64,000 nucleotides of DNA, taken from Cytophagaceae bacterium. Lineage in GTDB: Bacteria; Bacteroidota; Bacteroidia; Cytophagales; UBA9547. The position numbers and the translations under genes are program-made. Shown one piece after another: positions 52,301 through 62,100 of the stretch. The notes below the pieces were generated by a model that had not been told where the DNA came from, made no database searches, and worked only from the letters and a program-made list of their open reading frames with translations. Numbering within the stretch: position 1 is the stretch's first letter; each line of letters starts with the position of its first letter. The DNA lies in contig JAIYAU010000026.1 of NCBI GenBank assembly GCA_027488865.1, forward strand, positions 62,001 through 126,000, given 5' to 3'.

Positions 52301-53915
52301 TAAAGTAGATGAATGGATAGGTCGTGTGAGACATTCAACCCCTGGCGTAGGGTTGATATCACCACCTCCTCATCATGATATCTATTCCATTGAGGATTTA
52401 GCTCAATTGATTTTCGATTTGAAAAATGCAAACCGTGCTGCTCGAATTAATGTGAAACTGGTATCTGAAGCAGGAGTTGGAACAGTAGCTACAGGTGTTT
52501 GTAAAGCAAAAGCAGATGTAGTACTCATCGCAGGACACGACGGTGGTACTGGTGCATCACCTATAAGTTCTATAAGACACGCTGGTTTGCCTTGGGAACT
52601 TGGCTTGGCTGAAACACACCAAACTTTAGTAAAAAACAAACTACGTAGTAGAATCACTGTTCAAACTGACGGTCAGCTTCGTACAGGTCGTGATTTAGCT
52701 ATTGCAACATTGCTAGGTGCTGAAGAATGGGGAATTGCAACTGCTGCATTAGTGGTTGAAGGGTGTATTATGATGAGAAAATGTCATCTTAACACGTGCC
52801 CTGTAGGTGTAGCCACCCAAAATGAAGAATTACGTAAACGTTTTACTGGTGATGCAGATTATGTGGTTAATTTCTTTAGATTTTTAGCACAAGACTTAAG
52901 AGAGGTAATGGCAGAACTTGGTTTCCGTACCATTGACGAAATGGTAGGCCGTGTTGATATGCTAGACAAAAGAGAAGATGTAGAAAACTGGAAATATAAA
53001 TCACTTGATCTTGCTGGCTTGCTATATAAGGAACCAGCTGACGAATCTACTGGAATTTACAAACAAGAGGCTCAAGATCATGGCATGGCAGATATCTTAG
53101 ATTGGCAACTTTGGGAAAAGGCAAAATCTGCTATCGCTACGAAACAAAAGGTTCAAGCTTCGTTTGAAGTGAATAATTTAAATAGGGCAATTGGAACCGT
53201 ACTTTCAAATGAACTAACCAAAGTACATAAAGGTGATGGTTTGCCAGAAGATACTATTCATTTTAAATTAAAAGGCACTGCTGGACAAAGTCTAGGCGCC
53301 TTTACAGCCAAAGGAATTACCCTAGAACTTGAAGGAGACGCAAACGATTATTGTGGTAAAGGTCTTTCTGGTGGTAAAATAATTCTTTATCCAGATAAAA
53401 CTGCAAAATTTGATGCTAGCAAAAATATCGTGTTAGGAAATGTTGCCTTATATGGAGCTACCTCTGGTGAGTTGTATGCCAACGGAATGGCCGGTGAACG
53501 TTTTTGTGTTAGAAATTCTGGTGCAAAAGCAGTGGTAGAAGGTGTTGGTGATCACGGCTGTGAATACATGACCGGCGGTTTGGCCATTATTCTTGGCGAA
53601 ACTGGTAGAAATTTTGCAGCTGGTATGAGCGGTGGTGTGGCTTATGTTTATAATGTTGCAGGCAACTTTGCTGAAAGATGTAACATGGAAATGATTGCTT
53701 TTGATCCTTTAGAAAAGGAGGATTTAGATTTATTAAAAAGTAACATAGAGACCCATTTGAAATATACGGGTAGCCCAATTGCGAAATTTATTTTAGGAGA
53801 TTGGGAAACACAGATGAAACATTTTATCAAAGTAATGCCAAGAGACTATAAAGCAGTATTGGCTAAAAGAAAACAAAAAGCACAAGACAAGAAAGAGGAG
53901 GTGATACATGGGTAA
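49380..53915 (+). CDS. gltB: glutamate synthase, large subunit
   Basis: With ATG 49380, Cys18 in His-Asp-Ala-Cys-Gly-Ile-Gly-Phe is the Ntn amidotransferase nucleophile after propeptide removal. The FMN/synthase centre has Gly-Glu-Gly-Gly-Glu-Asp, and the 3Fe-4S Cys cluster reads Cys-Ile-Met-Met-Arg-Lys-Cys-His-Leu-Asn-Thr-Cys-Pro. The C-terminal GXGXG-domain ends the protein. 1512 residues is the normal length. It makes glutamate from glutamine and 2-oxoglutarate with GltD. A 6-base-upstream in-frame TTG is less likely than the ATG. It overlaps gltD by 8 bases. Confidence 0.98.
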   Translation: MERKATGLYDPSFEHDACGIGFVANLKNIKSHKVIRDALHMLERMEHRGACGCEPNTGDGAGILIQLPHEFFVDECVKLGIKLPAFGKYGVGMVFFPKDEKVREECKTILKRSIEKLGMTLLGYRIVPSDNSPIGPTALNSEPQVEQVFIQAPDNILEADIFERKLYVLRNYATRIINETVAKLNNSFYFTSLSYKTISYKGQLTTSQVSMYYGDLSNPNMVSAIAVVHSRFSTNTFPSWKLAQPFRYIAHNGEINTVKGNVNWIKAAESSLSSKLFSKEEMELLKPICDISQSDSANLDNVVELLTLSGRSLPHVMMMLIPEAWDGNELMEEKRKAFYEFHASLMEPWDGPASISFTDGKFVGATLDRNGLRPSRYLVTDDDIVIMASESGVIEVDPAKVVMKGRLQPGRMFICDLEKGRILTDEEVKEEICTRQPYQEWLKKYKINLEDVPEANSEYKPYESEALLKRQLSFGFTTEDLKVILAPMAESGEEPIGSMGQDTPLAILSDQAQHLTSYFKQLFAQVTNPPIDPIRERMVMSLVSFIGGGLNLLEESDKHCHTVAIKQPILTNKELAKIRYIDHSHFQTKTISTVFRADKGENALERALEKICNYAADAVEDGYEIVLLSDRGADTDHAPVPSLLAVAAVHHHLIRKGLRGNVGLVVEAGDVWETHHFATLIGYGASAINPYMAFESIRQMKKDGLIESNLTEDQLNYNFIKAVGKGLLKIFSKMGISTLQSYQGAQIFEALGIHKEVVDKYFTGTVSRIGGLTIEGIQKEAAIKHRLGFPVVANTTLKMQTGGVYQWKRRGEFHLFNPESIHLLQLSTRTNNYDTYKKYAKVINDQSKRACTLRGLLKFKTGNPIPLSEVESVENITKRFATGAMSFGSISHEAHATLAVAMNRIGGKSNTGEGGEDEVRFERKANGDWERSAIKQVASGRFGVTANYLTNADELQIKMAQGAKPGEGGQLPGHKVDEWIGRVRHSTPGVGLISPPPHHDIYSIEDLAQLIFDLKNANRAARINVKLVSEAGVGTVATGVCKAKADVVLIAGHDGGTGASPISSIRHAGLPWELGLAETHQTLVKNKLRSRITVQTDGQLRTGRDLAIATLLGAEEWGIATAALVVEGCIMMRKCHLNTCPVGVATQNEELRKRFTGDADYVVNFFRFLAQDLREVMAELGFRTIDEMVGRVDMLDKREDVENWKYKSLDLAGLLYKEPADESTGIYKQEAQDHGMADILDWQLWEKAKSAIATKQKVQASFEVNNLNRAIGTVLSNELTKVHKGDGLPEDTIHFKLKGTAGQSLGAFTAKGITLELEGDANDYCGKGLSGGKIILYPDKTAKFDASKNIVLGNVALYGATSGELYANGMAGERFCVRNSGAKAVVEGVGDHGCEYMTGGLAIILGETGRNFAAGMSGGVAYVYNVAGNFAERCNMEMIAFDPLEKEDLDLLKSNIETHLKYTGSPIAKFILGDWETQMKHFIKVMPRDYKAVLAKRKQKAQDKKEEVIHG

Positions 53916-55392
53916 ACCAACAGGATTTTTAGAATACACGCGAGCGTTACCTAAAAAGCGCGATCCAAAAGAACGTATAAATGACTACAGGGAGTTGTAT
54001 GTATATGACACTTTTGGTAAAGAGAAAGTAGAAGAGCAAGCAGCACGTTGTATGAACTGCGGTATTCCATTTTGCCATAATGGCTGTCCGTTGGGAAATA
54101 TTATTCCTGAATTTAACGACGCTGTATATGACAAAAATTGGGAAGAAGCTTATACCATACTTACCTCTACTAACAATTTTCCTGAATTTACAGGCCGCAT
54201 TTGTCCAGCACCGTGTGAGGCATCATGTGTGCTAGGTATAAACCAACCGCCTGTTGCCATTGAGGAGATAGAGAAAAATATCATTGAAACTGCTTTTCGT
54301 AATGGTTATGTTAAACCTAAGGCTCCCACCACCAGAACGGATAAGAAGATAGCTGTTGTAGGTTCAGGTCCAGCAGGTTTGGCAGCTGCGGCACAGCTTA
54401 ACAAAGCGGGTCACAATGTTACTGTTTTTGAACGTGCTGATGAAATTGGCGGTCTCCTACGTTATGGGATCCCTGATTTCAAGCTAGAAAAATGGGTGGT
54501 AGAGCGTAGGGTAGCACTCATGAAGGAGGAAGGCGTAGTATTTAAAACAAACGCTAATGTGGGAGTAAATATATCGGTTGAGCAATTAAACAATGAATTT
54601 GATGCCATAATTTTATGCGGAGGCTCCACAGTACCTAGAGATTTGCCTATTCCAGGAAGGGAATTAAAGGGGGTATATTTTGCGATGGAGTTTTTAAGTC
54701 AACAAAATAAACGTATTGGCGGAAAATCTGTTGAAGTCGACCATACGGGCAATCCATACATTGATGGTGAACTTTGGGCGAAAGATAAAAATGTATTTGT
54801 AATTGGCGGGGGTGATACTGGATCGGATTGTGTGGGAACTTCTAATAGACATGGTGCGAAATCAGTTACACAAATTGAGCTTCTTTCTAAACCACCAGAA
54901 GGTAAAAATGAAAATACCCCTTGGCCTAATTGGCCAATGATTCTTCGTACCTCCACCTCACATGAAGAAGGTGTAGAACGCCAATGGTCTATTTTGACCA
55001 AAGAATTTGTAGGTGATGCAAAAGGCAATCTTACAGGTATTAAACTAGTAGATATTAAATGGGGTGCTGGTAAATTTGAAGAAATAGTAGGTTCAGAGAG
55101 AATAATACCTTGTGAATTGGCTTTATTAGCTGCTGGGTTTTTACATCCACAACCAAAAGGTGCCATAGAGCAGCTTGGAGTAGAGCTTGATGAACGAGGA
55201 AACGTAAAATCAAAAAATTATCAAACCAACGTGAGTAAGATTTTTGCGGCAGGTGATATGAGGCGGGGTCAATCTCTGGTGGTTTGGGCAATTTCTGAAG
55301 GTAGAGAAGCCGCAAGAGCAGTAGATGTGTACCTGATGGGAGAGTCATCGTTAGAAGCTAAAGATGATTCTTTAATAAGTGTATTAGCGTAA
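53908..55392 (+). CDS. gltD: glutamate synthase, small subunit
   Basis: Two 4Fe-4S motifs near the N-terminus: Cys-Met-Asn-Cys-Gly-Ile-Pro-Phe-Cys and Cys-Pro-Ala-Pro-Cys-Glu-Ala-Ser-Cys. FAD-binding Gly-Ser-Gly-Pro-Ala-Gly-Leu-Ala-Ala at about 151-159, and NADPH-binding Gly-Gly-Gly-Asp-Thr-Gly-Ser-Asp near 300. 494 residues. It supplies electrons to GltB. Its start overlaps the gltB end. Confidence 0.98.
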   Translation: MGKPTGFLEYTRALPKKRDPKERINDYRELYVYDTFGKEKVEEQAARCMNCGIPFCHNGCPLGNIIPEFNDAVYDKNWEEAYTILTSTNNFPEFTGRICPAPCEASCVLGINQPPVAIEEIEKNIIETAFRNGYVKPKAPTTRTDKKIAVVGSGPAGLAAAAQLNKAGHNVTVFERADEIGGLLRYGIPDFKLEKWVVERRVALMKEEGVVFKTNANVGVNISVEQLNNEFDAIILCGGSTVPRDLPIPGRELKGVYFAMEFLSQQNKRIGGKSVEVDHTGNPYIDGELWAKDKNVFVIGGGDTGSDCVGTSNRHGAKSVTQIELLSKPPEGKNENTPWPNWPMILRTSTSHEEGVERQWSILTKEFVGDAKGNLTGIKLVDIKWGAGKFEEIVGSERIIPCELALLAAGFLHPQPKGAIEQLGVELDERGNVKSKNYQTNVSKIFAAGDMRRGQSLVVWAISEGREAARAVDVYLMGESSLEAKDDSLISVLA

Positions 55393-55415
55393 TATTAACT
55401 TTTACTTAAATTCTT

Positions 55416-55447
55416 AAAATAGCCGCTCAATTCGAGTGGCTATTTTT
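55416..55447 (+). terminator. gltBD terminator
   Basis: AAAATAGCCGCTC (55416-55428) pairs with GAGTGGCTATTTT (55434-55446) around a 5-base loop, with one G-U pair, ending in a run of T. Confidence 0.85.
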
Positions 55448-55465
55448 TTGTAAGTACAATTAGAT

Positions 55466-56413
55466 TTATTGCAAAATATTCAATTTGCCAAATCCTTTAG
55501 TTTGATCATTTTTGTCAAAAATGATGACAGTATAAACAGTATTTGTAGTTAACAAATGAAGAAATGGAGTTACATTCCAAACAATTTTTTCATCTGTTTG
55601 CCAATAAGCCTGAAATATTTGTTTACCATGGTTATCCACAATTCTAAAACTACCGTTTTCAGAATTATTAATAGGAAATTCTATTTCAGTATCTCGATTA
55701 ATATTTAAGGCTACATCAAATAAAATTCGATTTGTAAACTTAGGTTTTTCGGTTTCTATTTCCTTTTTATGTTCTATCTCTGATAAATTATTTATTAAAC
55801 CATTGGTTTTATTTTCACTTGGATTAACAGAAACAAATTGTTTTTCATCAATCACATTTAAATCTTTATTAATAATTTGTGGATTAGTACCATCTATTCC
55901 TGATATTTTCAATTGAATGCTATCTGTTTCTTCCTTAGGCACTTGATATTCCGGTAGGGTTGGCTTGGTTGCTATTTGATTTAATTGCCGTAAAGGTATG
56001 TTGGTACTCTTTGCCGAGGACTCTTTCGGCAATAATTTTTCTTTGGCTGAAGATATTTTTGGTGTTGTAAGTATCTCATTCCTTGAATTTTTAGCTACTG
56101 CCTTAATACTAGAGGTACTGTTAGACTGGTTAAAATAAACCAACGTACCTCCAATAATTAATATTGAGAATATAAAAATCTTAAATCCTAATTTAATGGC
56201 TTTTTGATTTTTTATATGTTTGGCAACTTTATTACCAATATTCAAACATTGGGCATCAAGAACTAAATCATGAATGTGTTTTTGAAAATCAACTTCACTT
56301 TTAATGTTCTTGTTTGTTGATATCAAAAATTCAATTTCTTCTAACTCTTGCTTAGAAAGGTCATTCCTTAGGTAAGAATCAATTTTTTTAAATATTTCTT
56401 GGTTAGATTTCAT
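55466..56413 (-). CDS. probable anti-sigma factor with gliding/T9SS-like C-terminal domain
   Basis: A cytoplasmic N-terminal helical part with Glu-Glu-Ile-Glu-Phe and Glu-Val-Asp-Phe-Gln-Lys-His is followed by one membrane segment at about residues 74-92 (Leu-Gly-Phe-Lys-Ile-Phe-Ile-Phe-Ser-Ile-Leu-Ile-Ile-Gly-Gly). The outer part is Lys/Thr/Ser-rich and ends in a beta-sandwich-like region. It overlaps the sigma factor gene by 11 bases, so co-expression with an ECF sigma factor is expected. No known anti-sigma motif was seen; the call comes from topology and context. Confidence 0.65.
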   Translation of the reverse strand: MKSNQEIFKKIDSYLRNDLSKQELEEIEFLISTNKNIKSEVDFQKHIHDLVLDAQCLNIGNKVAKHIKNQKAIKLGFKIFIFSILIIGGTLVYFNQSNSTSSIKAVAKNSRNEILTTPKISSAKEKLLPKESSAKSTNIPLRQLNQIATKPTLPEYQVPKEETDSIQLKISGIDGTNPQIINKDLNVIDEKQFVSVNPSENKTNGLINNLSEIEHKKEIETEKPKFTNRILFDVALNINRDTEIEFPINNSENGSFRIVDNHGKQIFQAYWQTDEKIVWNVTPFLHLLTTNTVYTVIIFDKNDQTKGFGKLNILQ

Positions 56414-56990
56414 GTTCTAGTGATATTTTAAAACCTTTGTTTTTGCCCACCAATTCCATCAGCTTTTGCTTGCATTTATAGTGTTGGGTTTTAGCTGAAT
56501 CTTCCGTACTGTATCCTAAAATCTTAACCAAATCTTTCATAGATGCCTGATAATAAATTACTTGTACTAAAATGTCTTTACATTTTGCTCCTAATTGTCC
56601 AAAAGTATTGTAAATAAACTCCTTACGCTCGGCGTCAATAATATCGCGTTCCGCCATCGCTGGTTCAAAATCCTTTACTTCAACTATTTCTTCCTGAAAC
56701 GCTACCTTTCTACTCCTTTTTACTCGATTAATCCAAAGATTTCTAGCAATGGTGTAAACAATGGCATCTACATCATTAGATTCATCAAATTTTTTTGATT
56801 TTACATACTTGTAAAAAATAATAATTGTGTCTTGAAAAACATCCTCGGCATCCTGCAAGTTTCCTGAGTTGCCAGCAATATAACTTTTGATTTTAGGAAA
56901 AGAATACTTGTATAACAATGCAATTGCCTTGTTGTCTTGCCCTGAGTGAATCAAACTAGGTACTAAATTAGTTGTATTGATTTGATACAT
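56403..56990 (-). CDS. ECF sigma factor
   Basis: Sigma region 2 is visible as Asp-Ala-Glu-Asp-Val-Phe-Gln-Asp-Thr-Ile (about 47-56) and Ala-Ile-Val-Tyr-Thr-Ile-Ala-Arg-Asn-Leu-Trp. Region 4 has Gln-Ala-Ser-Met-Lys-Asp-Leu-Val-Lys-Ile-Leu-Gly-Tyr. The start at 56990 (Met-Tyr-Gln-Ile-Asn-Thr) is preferred to an upstream start at 57095, which would add 35 Phe/Arg-rich residues with no sigma match. 195 residues. Divergent from the PorP/SprF gene. Confidence 0.8.
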   Translation of the reverse strand: MYQINTTNLVPSLIHSGQDNKAIALLYKYSFPKIKSYIAGNSGNLQDAEDVFQDTIIIFYKYVKSKKFDESNDVDAIVYTIARNLWINRVKRSRKVAFQEEIVEVKDFEPAMAERDIIDAERKEFIYNTFGQLGAKCKDILVQVIYYQASMKDLVKILGYSTEDSAKTQHYKCKQKLMELVGKNKGFKISLEHEI

Positions 56991-57111
56991 ACGATTACTA
57001 CAAATATCGATTTGGAAAAGTAACCTAAAATAAAGTAGCTTTACAAAAAAAATTATTTTTGGCCTAATAAAAATATTATCCCTATTATTTGCCATTAACG
57101 CAATTACACTA

Positions 57112-57981
57112 TTGGCTCAACCTAAAAGTGTATTATATCCTATAAATCAATCTCAAAACGGTGTATTGGTGCAATTTAATCCTGCATACCAAAATCTAAA
57201 TTCCAACATTGAGGCTATTGCCTTTTCAAAAGTATATGTTGGAGCTTTTTCGAACAACAACCTTTCTTTATTCAGTTTTACTTCTAGGCTAGGATCTAAA
57301 AAGGCTAAAAATTATCATAATTTAGGAATTTCTGCATATTTTGACAAAGAAGGGAATTATTTTAACCGCAACCGTATTTACGGACATTACGGATATGTAG
57401 TAAACCTTAATAAAGTTTGGAATGCTAGCTTAGGTATAAGCTTGGGTATGTGCAACTATAAAATCGGAAATTCTGATTATTTTGACGGAGGTTCGGACAA
57501 TGCCTTTGACACTAATATTGGGTTTGTTGTAAATTCTGATAAAACAGTTTTGGGTATTTCTCTTATGCAAATTACCCAAAGGCAATTACAACCAATTAAT
57601 GAGATCAGCAATTTAAGGAGATATCTAAATTTAATAGCTAGCCATAAAAATACCCTAAATAAAAAAACCATATTAAATAGTTTTGCTTCAGCCTCAATTT
57701 ACCAAGACAGACTTCCCTTGCTTGTCCTTTCAAGCAGTTTAGTATATCAAGATTTGGTAAGTATTGGTCTTATTACTAAACCATTGAAATCTGCTGGGTT
57801 GATATTTGGACTGGAAAATATCAAAATAGATAAACATTCGTTTAAGCTATTATTCAGCTATGAAACTAATCTCAGCAATTCATACAAGAACAATTCGGCT
57901 GAATTATGTTTAAAATATTATTTGCCTAAGAAAAAGTTACCTTTTAGAAAGGCAAACAGTAGTAAAGGATACAAGAAATAA
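57112..57981 (+). CDS. PorP/SprF-family type IX secretion membrane protein
   Basis: Family features: Asn-Pro-Ala-Tyr near the start, a Phe-Asp-Lys-Glu-Gly loop after the Arg-Leu-Gly/Gly-Ile-Ser segment, and the Gly-Ile-Ser-Leu-Met-Gln-Ile-Thr motif about half-way. It is an outer-membrane partner for surface proteins such as its downstream neighbours. The frame is open upstream to a stop at 57031-57033 and encodes a convincing signal peptide, with cleavage near Leu-Ala-Gln, but no ATG, GTG or TTG before the TTG at 57112 (which lies inside the cleavage region). The true start may be an unusual AUU or AUA around 57052-57055, or sequence error. A TAGCTTTA box at 57036-57043 with TTG at 57012-57014 could promote a nearly leaderless transcript. 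Confidence 0.7.
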   Translation: MAQPKSVLYPINQSQNGVLVQFNPAYQNLNSNIEAIAFSKVYVGAFSNNNLSLFSFTSRLGSKKAKNYHNLGISAYFDKEGNYFNRNRIYGHYGYVVNLNKVWNASLGISLGMCNYKIGNSDYFDGGSDNAFDTNIGFVVNSDKTVLGISLMQITQRQLQPINEISNLRRYLNLIASHKNTLNKKTILNSFASASIYQDRLPLLVLSSSLVYQDLVSIGLITKPLKSAGLIFGLENIKIDKHSFKLLFSYETNLSNSYKNNSAELCLKYYLPKKKLPFRKANSSKGYKK

Positions 57982-57983
57982 AT

Positions 57984-59117
57984 TTGAGAGGATTATTCTA
58001 TATATTGATTGTTTGGAGTCAACTGCTGCTAGGGCAGGCAGCTTGGCCATGGAATTTTGATGTAGGTGGGGATATGCATCGTTTCAGAATAAATTTTAAT
58101 AATACGACGATTAACGGACAACCATTTGCACCATCCAATTCAGACGCGATCGGTGTATTTGAAGTGATAAATGGTAATTATGAGTGTCGAGGCTTTGAAA
58201 AAGCCTTTAGCATATTTAATGACACTTTATCCCTTGTGGCTAGCACTGACACAGGAACTACTTTTCAGGCAAATTCAAAATGGGTGTTGGTATATTGGGA
58301 TAGCACTAGTTTATGCACACGAATTATAAATGAAACAGTGAGCGATAAACAGCTTATCAATGGGTCGTTTACCAATTTGGAAAATCTTACGATGAGCGAT
58401 TGGACGTTTCATTATACCGATTCATCAGTTTTATCTACCTCGCCAGACCTTCTTCCCATTAAGTCCGACTCTAACACAACATACAGAATATACTCGTCCA
58501 GCAGCTCGTTAAAATTGGATTCTGTGAGTGGAAGAATTTTTGTAAGCCAATCACAACCTGGCAACTATCAGCTTGCTTTGGTTACAACAGCTTGCTTGAC
58601 TGTACCAAAAAACTTAACTTTTAAAATTAATGCCGTTGCTGATACCACAATTAATTTAGATACTGTTCCGATTCGCATTGTTAATCAAATATGCAAAAAT
58701 CTAGGAAGCTTGGAAATTATGAATATTCCAAATGGATTTTTAATAGACCTTTTAAGGATAAGTAGTAATGATACCATTACTATTCTAAATAATAAATTTG
58801 ACAGTTTATCAGCAGGAAGCTACCAGTTAAGATTTTACAATTTGATTAAACAGACTTACTCCACCAAGTTTGTAGTGGTAGAAGATGATTGTAAAAATCC
58901 GATATTAAGTTTTATTAAAAACGAAAACCCACCACCTATATTTATTCCAGATATTGGCACTTGTAAAATATTTAATCGCGAAGGAAGATTAGTGCAGCAA
59001 TCGCAAGCTCCATTTGAATGGAATGGCACAGCACAAGATAATACCATTCTTCCAACAGGCGATTATGTGGTTTTTCTAAATGATAAAAAGTACCAAACAA
59101 TTACCATTGTAAGATAA
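57984..59117 (+). CDS. exported protein with CHU_C/type B T9SS C-terminal domain
   Basis: A TTG at 57984 starts a signal peptide (Arg-Gly-Leu-Phe-Tyr-Ile-Leu-Ile, cleavage near Gly-Gln-Ala-Ala). A beta-rich 300-residue body follows. The C-terminus carries Ile-Phe-Asn-Arg-Glu-Gly-Arg-Leu-Val, then Trp-Asn-Gly-Thr and Leu-Pro-Thr-Gly-Asp-Tyr-Val, ending in Thr-Ile-Thr-Ile-Val-Arg, the type B sorting (CHU_C) pattern. These proteins are often paired with a PorP/SprF protein, as here (2 bases upstream). 377 residues. Confidence 0.75.
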   Translation: MRGLFYILIVWSQLLLGQAAWPWNFDVGGDMHRFRINFNNTTINGQPFAPSNSDAIGVFEVINGNYECRGFEKAFSIFNDTLSLVASTDTGTTFQANSKWVLVYWDSTSLCTRIINETVSDKQLINGSFTNLENLTMSDWTFHYTDSSVLSTSPDLLPIKSDSNTTYRIYSSSSSLKLDSVSGRIFVSQSQPGNYQLALVTTACLTVPKNLTFKINAVADTTINLDTVPIRIVNQICKNLGSLEIMNIPNGFLIDLLRISSNDTITILNNKFDSLSAGSYQLRFYNLIKQTYSTKFVVVEDDCKNPILSFIKNENPPPIFIPDIGTCKIFNREGRLVQQSQAPFEWNGTAQDNTILPTGDYVVFLNDKKYQTITIVR

Positions 59118-59186
59118 TTTTTTAACCAAAAGGTTACCTTTTTTATAACTCACTTGTAGCAGAAGTATAAACTTTTATAAAACACT

Positions 59187-62100
59187 ATGCTACAAAAATC
59201 AAAAATTCTAATCGTACTTGTCTTAACGACGTACATTGCTAACGCCCAAGTAAAAGATTCGTTGTTTACTTTTGAAAATCAATATGTTAAGGTTGGTTTT
59301 TATGGATTGTCTTATGAGGATAATCAATTAAAACAAGAACTGTTAAAACCTAATATGGATTTCAGTAAAGATTATTTATTGAGAATAAATGACAACAACA
59401 CCGTGGATTTTCAATACAATGCCAAAAATCCAAAATTCAGAAGGTTTATCAATAAAGTAATTTTTAAAGATACTACATTGACATATTCCGTTAATGGAAT
59501 TACCTACGTTGATACCTTACCAAGTTTAATTCATTCAATTGATCTTGGTAATAACAATATTTTTAAAGTTAATTACTTTCAAGATAGCGCAGAAGTAAAA
59601 TATTTTTATCAAGACAAACAAATCAATAAATACAATCTAAGTACTAATCAATATGTTGTAACGTCTTGCCAGAATAGTTTATTTTTTAAGGACTTTTATT
59701 TAGAAATAACAAGTGTAAAAAAGGCATTCGGCCAATTGACTAGCCTTCCTTTGGTGGAAAGGTTAAATATAAACGAATCAACTATACACCAAGATAACTA
59801 TTTTTTGGGACGAGCCAACCAGTTAGATTCGGTTAATTTGATAAAAGATATCACTATCTATCCAAATATATACAATTATGGATATTATAATTCAATACCA
59901 ATAATTAGTGTAAAATCTAATTCAAGTCAAAACTATATAATAAAATCTGATAGTTGTATTAATAATCAATCTGTTACACTGAGTAGTGTGAATGGTGATA
60001 AAGTAAATTGGTTTTTTAATAATGATTCTATTCAAACCAACACAAATTTTATTGTTACCGATAAATCTGGTATATACTATTATAAAAAGCCAGCGATTAA
60101 TAACGATAACTGCTCAACCCAATCCATGTCTTTATATTTGCGAATCTGTTCCAAAGATTCGATTATAACAAAAGATGATTCAGTAACGACTGTTCGTGAT
60201 ACCGTGTACACGTTTGAAAATGAGTATGTAAAGGTTGGTTTTTATGGAAAATATTATGATAACACTTCCCATATTGGTTATTCTACAGATTTGCTCCAAC
60301 CAAACCTGGATTTTAATATGGAGTATTTGTTAAGAATAAATCAGGACAATTCCATTGATTTTCAATTGAATAATCACCTCCCTAGAAAATATTTTGGATA
60401 TAAACAAATAGTGGTTTTTAAAAAACAAGGTTCTTATTCGGTCAATGGAAAAAATTATAACTCAGTTGAAAAAGCACGATTTGACTCTTTAAAAACCATA
60501 CAATTTGAAAACCAAACCGTGTTTAAAGCAAATTATTTTGTTTTAAATCCCACGGTGAAATACTTATATAAAGGCAAAATTATAAACCAATCAGCTGAGA
60601 AAAATAAAAGTTATCAATTAGACTTATGTCAAAATTATATAATTCCTAACAATTTTGACATGGAAATTCGTTATAATGAGTACCTGTTTGGTATACCGTC
60701 AGTTCCTGTTGTTAAAAACTACAATATGGCTGGAGGTTGGTTTGGCAATAAATATATCAGTGATTCTACCTTAACAGATACTATTTGGATTATAGATAAG
60801 CTATACATAAATGCCCCTACGTGGAATTATGGAGTTTTGGGAAACGTGCCATTATGGGTAAATAATCTAACCCCCGAAATTTTAAGCAATGACATTTGCT
60901 TTAAAAAGACATCGGTTAAACTTAATACAGAAAATGGGAAAATTGCTGATTGGTATCTTAATGGCAAACTCATATTCTCAAATAAAAGTGAAATAGATGT
61001 AACTCAAGAAGGCAAGTATCAATACAAAATCCCAAGTATTGATTCGATGGTTTGCGGTTCACAATCAAAATTTATAGAATTAAAAAAATGTGATTCGAAA
61101 TTAATTAAAGCTTTTATTGACCTTAATGAGAACTTTGTTAAAGATTCTAATGAAACCTATATAAATAACTTTAACGTAGTTATAAATGGAATAGAAAATA
61201 ATTCAAAAGAAGCTTACGAATATTCGTTAGATTTAGATAAACAGTTTTATTCCGACACCATTATCAAAATATCTAAAAGCAATTATTTTACTACGAGTTG
61301 TAATTTATTAGGACACAGTTATTTCTTTAATACTGTTTATGGTTCATGGTATATTTATGATTCGCTAAGTCTAGATGTACCTCTGAAACCTCTGCCTGTT
61401 CAAGAAGGATTCATAAATGCAGTTAATTCAAGGTTTAGGCCCGGTTTTCCAGCTAAAATATATCCAACCATTGATATCAAAGAAAATGCTCAACTTAGCG
61501 GTACAATAGAAGTATACGGAAACTATCCTTTTATTTTAAAAGAGTCTGCTGATATAAAAATAGATAGTACTTTCAAACCATTAGTTACAATTCCTTTTAA
61601 TACACAAAAATCCGTAGGATTAGAAGTAAACGATTTTTATATAACTCGCTTTGCCAGACCAAATAGTTATGCTTGTTACAAGGTTATTGTTAAGGCCTAT
61701 AATGAAAAAAATCTTTTTATTACAGACACTGTTTCTGTATGCCAAATCATAACAGCTTCTTACGATCCTAATGATATTTCTGTATCTCCTCAAGGGCCAT
61801 TTGTAAATGGTAACACTCTTGCCAATACTGATCTAGATTATACCGTCAGATTTCAAAATACAGGTAATGACACTGCCTTTACCGTGGTTGTAATTGATAC
61901 CCTCGATGAGAATCTTGTTCCAAGTAGTTTAACTATGCTTTCGGCAAGTCATCATTATTATGTAGAGGTAGATCAAAATATTGTTACTTGGACTTTCCCA
62001 AATATTCTTCTTCCAGATAGCATTGTTGATAGTAAAGGAAGCAATGGTTATTTTAAATTTAGAATAAAACAAAAAAAGGATGTTGCTCTTGATACAAAGA

